Shown here: positions 1-9,800 of the stretch, one piece after another
Layout of the letters: every line of letters starts with the position of its first letter
Numbering within the stretch: position 1 is the stretch's first letter
Source: Bacteroidales bacterium
GTDB taxonomy: Bacteria; Bacteroidota; Bacteroidia; Bacteroidales; Muribaculaceae
Assembly (NCBI GenBank): GCA_022009815.1
Contig: CP091725.1
Coordinates: 1,736,001-1,800,000 of the forward strand
Length of the DNA stretch: 64,000 nucleotides
Direction of reading: 5' to 3'
The notes under the pieces: model-generated
What the model saw: the letters and a program-made list of their open reading frames with translations, nothing else
What the model was told of the DNA's origin: nothing
The model's database searches: none
Translations under genes and position numbers: made by a program

Positions 1-551
1 TCGGGCACGACCGCGACAATACGGTGGTCGACTCGGTGGCGTCGGTGAGGGTGAAGACGCCCACGGCTGCCGCAGAATGGCTGCTCGACCGAGCGCAGTC
101 GGCTCTCGACCATGTCAACGCACTCACAGACATGGTGGTCGACTCTGCCACGCAGATGCTTTCGGGCGCACGTCAGCAGCTGGCATATTTCACAAGTGGC
201 ATTCCGTTGATGGCCGACAACATCGTGGTGCGCCACCGCGCACGTCTGCAGCAGATTGCCGCGGCGATACCTGTTGTGGCGGCACGGCGCATCGACGGAG
301 CGGGCAAGGATTTGGCGTTTGCCTCACAACGGGTGGCAATGGCGGCACGGCAGTGTGTGGCTAACGAGCGGCAGCGCGTGACGGGGCTTGAGAAGCAGGT
401 CGAGCTGCTGTCGCCCGACCGCGTGTTGCGCCGTGGCTATTCGCTGACGCTTCGCGACGGACATGTGGTCACCTCTGCCTCGTCGCTCCGTGCCGGCGAC
501 AGTCTCGTCACCCGCTTTGCCGACGGCGAGCGAACGTCGGTGGTGGAGTGA
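1..551 (+). CDS. xseA: Exodeoxyribonuclease VII large subunit (3' part, 5' end outside window)
   Basis: Carboxy-terminal part of the large subunit of exonuclease VII, a cytoplasmic enzyme that with XseB degrades single-stranded DNA to oligonucleotides. The frame is open from base 3, so the start lies outside the window. The first visible residues (GHDRDNTVVDSVA) match the conserved GHExD-type block, and KTPTAAAEW is the usual block after it. A long helical stretch follows, and the end carries LSPDRVLRRGYSLT, the C-terminal XseA signature. The gene is clearly richer in G+C than the one after it. The small-subunit gene xseB, often next, is absent; an AT-rich helicase gene begins at or just past the stop codon instead. 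Confidence 0.93.
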   Translation, partial: GHDRDNTVVDSVASVRVKTPTAAAEWLLDRAQSALDHVNALTDMVVDSATQMLSGARQQLAYFTSGIPLMADNIVVRHRARLQQIAAAIPVVAARRIDGAGKDLAFASQRVAMAARQCVANERQRVTGLEKQVELLSPDRVLRRGYSLTLRDGHVVTSASSLRAGDSLVTRFADGERTSVVE

Positions 552-598
552 GGTCCTTGAAGAAAAAAGTTGATTGTAAATGGATTAAATATAATGCT

Positions 599-3500
599 AT
601 GAAGCTTGAAAAAGGGATATATGAAAATTTGATAGACAGCAAATTGGCTGCCGACATAAAAGTTAGTGAAGAGAATGGACTGATTTGCAGCAAAGATGCG
701 ATGGATTCTGCGGAATCGTCAAGGATGCTTGCAGAATATCTTGCGGAGGCAGTCAGAAGAAAATTGGATGACAGCGAAAAGTCGTTGGAGGATAAAAAAG
801 ATTTGGTTAATGCAATCCTTGATACGGAAATCTTTGCTGGCGACAAATCTGCGATTGTCGAGACCAATCTTCTTACGGAAGTCATGGACAGGCGGGAAGC
901 GGCAGAGCGTAAAGCTGTCAAGAGGGAGGCGCTTCGGCCGCGCACGGGTTTCCGTGTCAGCAATCTTTTCACGGGAGGGCAATCGGCTGTGCAACTTGGA
1001 CATGAGATTGTCAGAGACATTGCATCCGCCGATAGAATATGCATTATTGTGTCGTTTCTTAGATTGTCGGGTATAAGGATGCTGCTTGAAGATTTAAGGC
1101 GGTTTTGTGAGGTTGATGGACATAGACTGCAGATAATAACGACTACTTATTGTGGGATAACAGAGGCAAAGGCGGTGGAGCAACTGGCGTCATTGCCAAA
1201 TACGGAGATAAGGATTTCCTATAACACCGAGATAGAGCGGTTGCATGCCAAGGCTTATATTTTTGTCAGAAATTCAGGCTTGAGCACTGCTTATATAGGG
1301 TCATCAAATCTCTCCAAGTCGGCTCAGACAGATGGCTTGGAGTGGAATCTAAGGGTGACGAATGTAGAAAATCCGCATATCATCAAATCTGCTCTTGCCA
1401 CATTTGATATGTATTGGAACAGTGAAAATTTTGAGGATTTCGGAATTGGGGGGATTGAGAAATTCAACAGAGAGTTGAAGAGACAACGTGATGCCAAAGA
1501 TCCGCAAAAGCAGTTTGAGATGTTTAATCGTTATCAAGTGCTTCCGCATCAGAAACAAATACTTGACCGACTGCAGGTGGAACGAGAGGAGAACGATATT
1601 TGGCGCAATCTGGTTGTTGCGGCTACGGGAACAGGAAAGACTGTAGTTGCGGCATTCGACTATAAGCGTTTCCACGAACACAACCGCAATAGAAGCCGAT
1701 TGTTGTTTGTGGCTCATCGTAAAGAGATTTTGAAACAGTCGGAACGTACATTCCGGAGCGTGATGTGTGACCAGAACTTCGGAGAACGATGGGATGGGGA
1801 GTCTAAACCCGTCGCAGGTCTGGATCATTTGTTTATTTCGATAACAATGCTGAATAACCGGATGGACGACACGTTCAAAGAATTAGGCGCCGATTATTAT
1901 GACTATATAGTTATTGACGAGGTGCATCATGCCGCGGCCGACAGTTATAAGAATATTATCTCGTTCTTTAAACCGAAAATTCTTCTCGGACTTACGGCTA
2001 CACCGGAGAGAATGGATGGTCAAAGTTTGTTGCCGGATTTCGGAGGCAGGATAAGTGCTGAAATCCGTTTGCCACAGGCTCTTGACGAGGGTTTGCTGAC
2101 ACCGTTCCAATATTTCTGTATTTCGGACACTGTAGATTTGAGAGAAGATGGATTGATGCGTGGCGACAAGCTGATTGTCGATAAGCTTAGCGACAAACTG
2201 TGTGACGGGGAGCGTGTAAACTTGATAGTTAAGACACTGGGACGGTATCTGCCCGACGAACATAATTGCCGGGCATTGTGTTTCTGCTCCGACAAGAGGC
2301 ATGCACAATTCATGGCGGAGCGATTCGCGGAAAATGGGCTGCGGTCGGGATGCCTGACATCGGATGTAAGTGCGGAAGAGCGGGTAAGGCTTAATTATGC
2401 CATACAAAAAGGTGAAATCAACTATCTGTTTGTGGTCGACATATTCAATGAGGGTGTTGATATCCCGGAAATCGACACTGTGCTGTTTCTGCGTCCAACC
2501 GACAGTTTGACGGTGTTTCTACAGCAATTGGGACGAGGCTTGCGCTTGTGTGAGAGCAAGGACTGTCTGACGGTGTTCGACTTTGTCGCTCAAATGAACA
2601 GGCGTTATGATTTCTCTGAAAAATTCAGAGCTCTGTCGCTTCAAAAAAAGGCTGACGTTAAAAAGCAGATTCAGGAAAACTTCCCGGATTTACCGCATGG
2701 CTGTGCTATTTTTATGGAGCGCAAAGCTCGGGAATACGTCTTGCAAAATATTCAGAAGGCAACGTTCCGTAAAAACATATTGATTGATATGTTGAGAAAG
2801 TGTGATGGCACACCGACTATATCTGAGTTTCTGAAGGACAATAGCTTTGATGTCCGAGTGCTGTATAATAAGAATTGCTGGACAAAAATTAAAAAGGAGG
2901 CGGGAAAATGCACTTATGACGAAGACCGTCTGACCAAATTGTTTGAAAAGGGGATAGGGCGATTGACGCATATTAACTCTGCTTCCCAAATCCGATTTAT
3001 CCGTAGGTTCTTGAACGACGGCTGCAGCTGGCAGATGTCGGATAGAGAACGCTGTTTCGCCACGATGCTTTATTATGCGTTGTTTCAAGAACCTGTCAAG
3101 AATCTTGGATTCGGAAATATGCAGGAGGCGCTTGAGACGATAAGAAATTATCCGTTGTTCGTTCAAGAAATAAGGGAGTTGACCGACTATATTATGGAAA
3201 ACCTTGAATTCCGGACATCTGTGCTCAGCGAAGCTTATCCATCAGCTCTTGAATTGCATGGTTGCTACAGCCGTGAGGAGATATTCATTATATTTGGCCT
3301 GCAGGATGAAAACAAGCAGAGGAAAGGTCATGTGGCAGGATTGCAATATGTGGAGGACTGCGATACGGAGTTGTTTTTTGTCACGCTCAACAAATCAGAT
3401 AAAGATTTCTCGCCAACGACCCAGTATGACGACTACTTTATCAGTGCCGACAGATTCCATTGGCAGTCGCAGAATCGGGATTCACATGGGAACAGAGGCG

Positions 3501-3694
3501 ACCGTTATGTCCACAACAACGGACGGCGCTTTATGCTGTTTGTAAGGGAGAACAAGCGCGACGGTTTCGGCAACACTTCTCCGTATTACTGTATGGGCAT
3601 GCTCAACTATCTTGACTCATATGGCGATTTCCCGATGAACATACGCTGGCAGTTGGAACAGCCAGCGTTGCCGCAATTCATCAAGGCCGTATAA
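599..3694 (+). CDS. PLD-nuclease / DEAD-type helicase fusion, DUF3427 family
   Basis: Large superfamily 2 helicase with a phospholipase-D-like nuclease domain in front and a DUF3427-type C-terminal region. Counting from the ATG at 599: one PLD half-motif HAKAYIF with GSSNLS near residues 215-240; Walker A ATGTGKT near 341; the DEVHH box near 440; TATPER about 25 residues later; and the motif VI-like QQLGRGLR around 640. The remainder matches the general layout of DUF3427 helicases. A GTG at 548 overlapping the xseA stop would add 17 residues, but the ATG at 599 puts the family-like GIYENLI sequence at the N-terminus, so I prefer it. Base composition is much more AT-rich than xseA and the giant gene downstream, which suggests transfer. 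Proteins of this architecture are widespread, often in accessory regions; the substrate is unknown. It converges on the giant gene with 27 bp between them. Confidence 0.88.
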   Translation: MKLEKGIYENLIDSKLAADIKVSEENGLICSKDAMDSAESSRMLAEYLAEAVRRKLDDSEKSLEDKKDLVNAILDTEIFAGDKSAIVETNLLTEVMDRREAAERKAVKREALRPRTGFRVSNLFTGGQSAVQLGHEIVRDIASADRICIIVSFLRLSGIRMLLEDLRRFCEVDGHRLQIITTTYCGITEAKAVEQLASLPNTEIRISYNTEIERLHAKAYIFVRNSGLSTAYIGSSNLSKSAQTDGLEWNLRVTNVENPHIIKSALATFDMYWNSENFEDFGIGGIEKFNRELKRQRDAKDPQKQFEMFNRYQVLPHQKQILDRLQVEREENDIWRNLVVAATGTGKTVVAAFDYKRFHEHNRNRSRLLFVAHRKEILKQSERTFRSVMCDQNFGERWDGESKPVAGLDHLFISITMLNNRMDDTFKELGADYYDYIVIDEVHHAAADSYKNIISFFKPKILLGLTATPERMDGQSLLPDFGGRISAEIRLPQALDEGLLTPFQYFCISDTVDLREDGLMRGDKLIVDKLSDKLCDGERVNLIVKTLGRYLPDEHNCRALCFCSDKRHAQFMAERFAENGLRSGCLTSDVSAEERVRLNYAIQKGEINYLFVVDIFNEGVDIPEIDTVLFLRPTDSLTVFLQQLGRGLRLCESKDCLTVFDFVAQMNRRYDFSEKFRALSLQKKADVKKQIQENFPDLPHGCAIFMERKAREYVLQNIQKATFRKNILIDMLRKCDGTPTISEFLKDNSFDVRVLYNKNCWTKIKKEAGKCTYDEDRLTKLFEKGIGRLTHINSASQIRFIRRFLNDGCSWQMSDRERCFATMLYYALFQEPVKNLGFGNMQEALETIRNYPLFVQEIRELTDYIMENLEFRTSVLSEAYPSALELHGCYSREEIFIIFGLQDENKQRKGHVAGLQYVEDCDTELFFVTLNKSDKDFSPTTQYDDYFISADRFHWQSQNRDSHGNRGDRYVHNNGRRFMLFVRENKRDGFGNTSPYYCMGMLNYLDSYGDFPMNIRWQLEQPALPQFIKAV

Positions 3695-3721
3695 GCAGTG
3701 CAATCTCCTGGGCGCACGGGG

Positions 3722-6700
3722 TTATCTGACGATGACTTTGGTGGTGCCGAAGATGTAGAGCCCGGGCTGGAAGTCGCTGTATGTGGCAATGCCGGGCTGC
3801 ACGTCAAGGATGCGGTAGAGTTGACCCGCTACCGTTATCACATTCAGTCTTGTTGCCATCGTGCTCTCGATGCGCACGCGCTGGTTGCCGATTGCGCGGA
3901 CGGTTATATGGTCTTCTGTCTGTGTGTCATCCTCGTTCTCTTCCATGTCGGGCATAATGTTGTCGGCATTCTGTTCGGCGATGTTGATCACCGAAGTGTA
4001 GTCGTAACGGGCGTTTGACCTCGTTGCCGTCGGTGACATATATGTGCGGAACGGCGTCACTGTCGACAGCGATGAAGCATCGTCGAAAGCCGTGCCACTG
4101 TCGTTCATTCCATACACATTGCCGTTGCTCACATTGATGGCGGAGAAAGTGCCGAGATGAGAGTATTTTCCGCCTACCATAGTTGCCATGCCTTTTGTGA
4201 TTGGGATTGTTATTGCGCCGTACGACGTGTCGCCGGTGTGGTTGTCGCCGTAGGCGTTGAATGTCACGGTCTGAGCGTCTTCCCAAGCCCCGAAAATATC
4301 GTTGTAGAACGCACTTGAGAGGTCGAACTCATAGTAGCGCGCACCAGGGAAGCGCACGATGTAGGGCACTTCGCCTGCAAGACGCAGGTAGTCGGGGTAA
4401 TTGTGTGACGTCGCATAGTACGGGTTGGCATACTGGTTGTAGAGTTTGTCGGCGTAGTTGTCGACGAAGAACGTATTTGCGAAAGTGTAGGAAACACCAT
4501 TTGTCAAGGCATTGCCCGAAGCGTCGGTAGGGGAGAACAAGGCTGCGCCAGGACGCTGGAACACTGCCGACGGAACGTTGCCCTCTGAGGCAATCGATGT
4601 CAGTCCGCGTAGCCAATATTCATGGTGTAGCGAGTGGATGTTCTGACTTGGGTTGTCAGTTTCCGTGTCCGACGGCGAGCCGTAGAAATGCGTTATCTCG
4701 CCGTTGAGCGACGCGGCGGCCTTGTCGACGGTGAACGGCAGGCAGATGCCTTCCCATGCGCCTTTGCTGTCCTCGGCATAGTGCAATGGCCGGCGCACAT
4801 ACCATGCGCGGTCGTTGACGTTGAAGGCGATGGGCACGCAGAGATTGTTGTTGTTGCAAGTCTCTCCATCTCCGTTCTCGTTGTCGGGAGTGCGCTCCAC
4901 GAGGTGTAACAGAGTGGTGCTGTAGCCGTCGATGCCTTTGGTTATATGGTGTCCGTTTATCAAAGCCTCTCTTGTAGTCTCGTTGTAGTTGAGAGCTTTT
5001 TCCACCACGTCGTAGGCCTCGTTACCTGTTGCCTCGTCATTATCGGCGGTGTAGACAAGTAGATTCTGCGTTATGCCGGCGTCTTCTCTGACAACGAAGT
5101 CGTTGAAACGGCTGGCGTTGTCGTCCATAGGAGGGTAGAAGATGCCGCCGACTGTTTCCGTCGCTGCAGGAAGGTCGTGCAGGCAAGTGAAGTCGACAGC
5201 CGTGGTCGCGGAATCGTGCACGTAGGTGCTCATAGTGATTGAGCCATTGTTGTAGGCGTTGTAGTGGAACGCGTCGAGCGACGTATCGCCGTAGTAGGCG
5301 GCCGTGCGGTACACACGGTTGCTCATATAGCTGTTCTGATGCGAGGCGATTACGCCTGGGTAGTTGTCGGGGTTGTGCTGAAGCGACTGTCCCCAGAAGA
5401 GGAAGTCGTTCATCGGCTCGGTGCCGCTGTTGTTGGCGTTGAACAGAGGCGTGTAGACAACAGGCGTCGGGATGCTGCCGTCGGCGTTGTATTTTACGCG
5501 CGGCGCGTCGAGCGGGTGTGTCTTGTCGTGGCGTGTGTCCACCTGCTCATAGTTGGGTACGTCGCCACCCTTTCCGATGCGCAGATATGTGATGCCGGTG
5601 TTGTTGCCGGTGATGGCATCCGTGCGGCACGCATACTGATAGTCGCCGTTGGCATAGTAGGCTGACACGTATTTCAGAATCTCGTTGTCGGCGTCAGCCT
5701 CAGTGCTTGATGTTGTCGCCGCGTCGCGGTGGCGAGCGCGTAGATAGTACTCGTTGAGGTCGTATGCCACCCGTCCAAGTCGGAAATCCTCCTTGGTGTA
5801 GCCCCTGTATGCCGTACCGTCCCAGCGATAGACCACAGGCGTCGATCCGCTTTTGCCCGATGCCGGCGCATACTCGAAGCAGCAGTGGTAGTTGCCAATC
5901 TTGCCTGAGGCATCCAAGTTGGAAATCTTGCCAGAGGCAAGTCCGAGGTTATAGATGTTGCCTGAGCTTGCGATGTTGTTGAAAAGAGATTTTCCCGAAG
6001 GGATGCCGCTGATCACGTGACCGTCTCCATGCAGGATTCCCGCGAAGTCGGAGATGTAGTATCCGCCCTTGTCGGTCGTCTCCAGAGCGATGTTGTTCTG
6101 CAGGAAGAACTGAGCTTTTGCGCCATAGCGCGGGGCGTTGCTGTCAGTTCCGATAGAGTCTACGAAAGCGACAAATGCAGAGAGGTCGGTCTTGTCGGAG
6201 ATGTAGATTCGTGGCTCTGGCAGCGGGTCAGATTCCGACGCGTCGAGGCTTTCCTCATTGACGCGGGTTATCGCTTCGGCAAGGTGGAGGTTTATTCCAG
6301 CCTTGTGAGGGTCCATGCGGTGATAGTTGTGCACCACAAACTTGTCGGCATCGAGCATTCCCACCTCCATAATGTCGTTGAGACCCGTAATCGAGACACC
6401 GAGTTGAATGCCGTAGCCGTTCATATAGTAATAAACGGGGATGTCGAGAAGGTCGTCGGTCTTGTCGTAGTGGCATCCCGAGAACAGACCTTTGCCCTTT
6501 TCATCGGCTTGGCTGAAGGTGTCGTAGCCAGTAGCCACGTTGTTGCTGATATTTTCTTTAGTCCACGGCGTGGTGTCTTTAAACACCCACTTGCCGTCGG
6601 CGTCCTTCTGCCGCTTTCCGATGCGCCAGTAGTAGCCGTTGACCGCAAACGACTGGTCGGCGCTGACAACGATGTTGTCCTTGGTGACGCGCACCATCTC

Positions 6701-6850
6701 GCCAGGCAGCGCGCAGTTGCCGATTGTGATTTGTCCGCTTACGGTTGGTCCCTGCACATATTCGATTGTCAGATATATGGTGTAGGTGTATTCGCGCTGA
6801 ACGTAGTATACCGTCGGGTTGCTCTCGTCGATTATTACATCGGAGATGTT
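3722..6850 (-). CDS. Giant adhesin, C-terminal segment with T9SS-like sorting end
   Basis: C-terminal fifth of the giant protein; frame restored near 6850, and the first ATG-type start as read is at 6757. It has a GLUG-like stretch (KSLFNNIASSGNIYNLGL, near 5970), then mixed sequence including RAWYVRRPLHYAEDSKGAWEG, and an acidic linker (MPDMEENEDDTQTEDH). The last 60 or so residues resemble a T9SS type A C-terminal domain: a beta-rich stretch, GQLYRI, and the terminal PGLYIFGTTKVIVR. In cargo proteins this domain directs export across the outer membrane and attachment to the cell surface. Assignment rests on pattern only, supported by porQ at 41.5 kb. Confidence 0.68.
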   Translation of the reverse strand, partial: NISDVIIDESNPTVYYVQREYTYTIYLTIEYVQGPTVSGQITIGNCALPGEMVRVTKDNIVVSADQSFAVNGYYWRIGKRQKDADGKWVFKDTTPWTKENISNNVATGYDTFSQADEKGKGLFSGCHYDKTDDLLDIPVYYYMNGYGIQLGVSITGLNDIMEVGMLDADKFVVHNYHRMDPHKAGINLHLAEAITRVNEESLDASESDPLPEPRIYISDKTDLSAFVAFVDSIGTDSNAPRYGAKAQFFLQNNIALETTDKGGYYISDFAGILHGDGHVISGIPSGKSLFNNIASSGNIYNLGLASGKISNLDASGKIGNYHCCFEYAPASGKSGSTPVVYRWDGTAYRGYTKEDFRLGRVAYDLNEYYLRARHRDAATTSSTEADADNEILKYVSAYYANGDYQYACRTDAITGNNTGITYLRIGKGGDVPNYEQVDTRHDKTHPLDAPRVKYNADGSIPTPVVYTPLFNANNSGTEPMNDFLFWGQSLQHNPDNYPGVIASHQNSYMSNRVYRTAAYYGDTSLDAFHYNAYNNGSITMSTYVHDSATTAVDFTCLHDLPAATETVGGIFYPPMDDNASRFNDFVVREDAGITQNLLVYTADNDEATGNEAYDVVEKALNYNETTREALINGHHITKGIDGYSTTLLHLVERTPDNENGDGETCNNNNLCVPIAFNVNDRAWYVRRPLHYAEDSKGAWEGICLPFTVDKAAASLNGEITHFYGSPSDTETDNPSQNIHSLHHEYWLRGLTSIASEGNVPSAVFQRPGAALFSPTDASGNALTNGVSYTFANTFFVDNYADKLYNQYANPYYATSHNYPDYLRLAGEVPYIVRFPGARYYEFDLSSAFYNDIFGAWEDAQTVTFNAYGDNHTGDTSYGAITIPITKGMATMVGGKYSHLGTFSAINVSNGNVYGMNDSGTAFDDASSLSTVTPFRTYMSPTATRSNARYDYTSVINIAEQNADNIMPDMEENEDDTQTEDHITVRAIGNQRVRIESTMATRLNVITVAGQLYRILDVQPGIATYSDFQPGLYIFGTTKVIVR

Positions 6851-9800
6851 TCAACCTTTTCATACTTTTTGTTGACAGTGTTGTATGTGAAGAGGTTGTC
6901 AATCTTTACAAACTCCTCGGTCTGAGGTTGGTAGTAGGTGTTGTCGGCGTCGAGGCTGCCCGATTCCACCAGCTCGTAGCCTGTTTCGGTCTTCTTGTAG
7001 AATTTACCCGTGTTGGTGTATATCGGCTTGTTGTCGGTTTCGTTGACATATTCCTCGTAGGCTGGCGCCTTCAGCACGAGCGTTGCCATACTCTTTCTGC
7101 CGAGGTGCTTGTCGAAGTAGTCGGGTTCAACGTAGTTGGTATTATCGACCATGTCCACCAGTCTGAACGAAATCTTGGCATCCTCCTTCAGACCCGCAGG
7201 CAGCGATTTGTTGAACAGGGTCGCTTCGTCATCGCCATTGTCTCTCATCGACAGCAATGCGGCAAAGCCTTTCGACGCCTTGTCGGGATCGTCGTTGGTG
7301 GTTGCGCCAGAGAAAGTGTTGCTCTCCGCGCCGCCTACATATAGTTTGTAGCCTCCGGCAACCGCGTCGGAATAGTATGTCTTGTCGGTTTCGCTGGTCT
7401 CTGTGCCGGTGAGATAGTTGCGATACTCCAAGTCGCTTGAATACTGGCTCTTGTCGTCGGGATGTCCGCTGCGCATCTTCCAGTTGAATATGCGCACCGG
7501 CTGGGTGCTCTTCAATCCGGCGAGAACGGTGAGTCCGTCCTTGTTGTCGCTGTCGAATTCGAGCGGATTCTCTTTCGACGACTTGAACGTGTATCCGGAG
7601 ATGTTTACATTGTAGTAATAATGGAATCCGGTGACATACCAGTAGTGCACCTTCACGTCGTCGACCGTCTTGTCGGAGTCAGGCGCAGTGATGGAATAGT
7701 ATCCTGTCGGGAAGCAGTCGTCGACGATGTATCGGCCCTTGTGGTAGGGGAACACAAAGTTGCCGGTAGTCTCGAGGAAGTCTTCCTCGTGCGTGTCGCC
7801 GTCATGCCGCTTGTGGTTGTTGTCGGCATACACGTAGCCGCCGCCCTCGTCCTCGCGGACGTTGATAAGGTTCATTTCCACGACGCCGTAGATTGGGCCG
7901 TACAGTTTGTTTCCACCACCTTTTTGCGTTCGGCGTCGTATGTCTCATGACAAAGCTGAATCTTCATTGCATATCCCGAAGCGATGCCGATCATGTTCAT
8001 CGCCGTTCCGTCGTTTCGTTTCTGGAACTCTCCGAACGGATCCTCGGCGTCTTCCTTGTCCTTGTTGGCGTTATAGTCGTCGATGTAGTGCTGCTTGACG
8101 CCCTGATACGACATTCCGGCAAAGGCAGTGTTGTCGGTCGAGGCGGCGGCAAGCTGTCCGTGTCGGTTGCGCCACATTCCGCTGTTGAAATCCACATTCG
8201 ACGTGATTGCGCTTACATAGAGGATGTTGTTTGAGAATCCCATGTAATTGCGGGCTTTCGTGCTGTATCTGAAGTCCGTGTTGTTGTCGGGCTTCGCTTC
8301 CAGGTGTCCGTTGCTGTCAAAGCGGATGTCGTTTGCCACCATCTTGATTTCGCCTACGCGGGCAATGGAGTAGGGCGTCTTGTTGACATCGTTCACCGTA
8401 TAGTCGCGGGCGCCGAGCAGCGAGAAGCAGTTGTCCTCCAGGCGGATGATGTCGAGCCGCTGGAATGTGTTCAGAATCTTCGGATTGTCGATGGTGTGCC
8501 CGGCAAAGCCATATCCCGTCAGGTCGACGCTGCGGAAGCCCTGTGCATACGACAGGTGTCCGTCGCCGAAGATGCCGCCCTCACTGTCATATTCGTAGAA
8601 CTCATTTTCTCTGATTCCCTCAAGTCCCGACGGCGGCGTTGCGCCCGATTTGAAGAAATATTTGTCCTGCAGCGAAATGTAGCGGTATGTGTATATGCCG
8701 TTGGCGGCATCGGCGTCGCTGGCATAGTGTTTGTAGTAATAGCCGTATAGGTCGGTGCCGTCGGGCAGTTGCACCGGTCTGATGTCCTGGTGGGAGATGG
8801 TAATATGCTCACTGTCCTTATTGTCGCCGACAAGCACAAGAGTGTTGCCGCAGAATCCAGCCGTAGAGCCGCCTGGCAACTTGTTGAGTTCATCGCCGTT
8901 GCCGTCTTCGATTATGGCATAGTCGAGATTGTATTTGTCGGTTAGTTTCAGCACGGTTGTGTTGTTGGCGAATATCGAGCCTTGAGCCACCGAATATCCG
9001 CCGCCATAGACAGCCTCTTCGATGGTGATGTTGACGTTTTCCCATCCCACCGACGGCGCGGCGGGAACTATCTTCTTGAAGTAGTGGGCGCGGTTTGCGT
9101 CGGTAATCGTGTCGCGCATGCCGTTGCCGTTGTCGATAGCCACGATGTCTTCGTAGACGCCCTGCGATATCCACTCGTCATCAAGCAGATAGATATACTG
9201 CTTGATGGCAGGCGTCTTTTACTTGCCGTTGTCGTTTTCAAGTCCCAGATTCTTCCGGTCGGTGCGTTTAAGTTCATATCTGCCTCGGGCATGGCTTTGG
9301 CGGTTGGTCGAGTAGTAGGTTGGATATCCCACAATCACCTGAGTGGAGCCATACACATAGCCCGAATACGAGCCGCCCGTGACGGCGCGGAATATGTGGC
9401 CGTTGAGCATCTTGATAGTCGAGTAGCCCACCACGTTGCCCTGCTGGCCTCCGCCGTAGACGAAGTTGGCAGAGACGCCCAGACCTTCAGGATTGCTGTC
9501 GGCGTCGACCACACCGCAAGGCAGAAACTTGTTGCCGTCCATCTTTGGCTCGGAGCATTTCACCGATTCGCCGATTGTCACGTCTGCGATTCCGTAGATG
9601 TAGCTTTCCATACCGTATCCAGCGCCATAAACGTTGAGTGCGGAATATTCGGCAGCCTTTACCAGCAGCTCGTTCGACTTCTCCAGTTTGTCCTTGTCCT
9701 TTCCAGCAAGCATGTCGCTCTGCAGGTTGATGTGGACGTCGCCAATGATTGTTCCGCTCTTGAAGCATCCGCCATACACATTTCCGCCGACGTATGCGCC

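Noticed and set aside
548..598. GTG start of the helicase at 548.
   Set aside because: The 17 extra residues are not family-like and a good ATG at 599 places GIYENLI at the N-terminus; kept only as an alternative.
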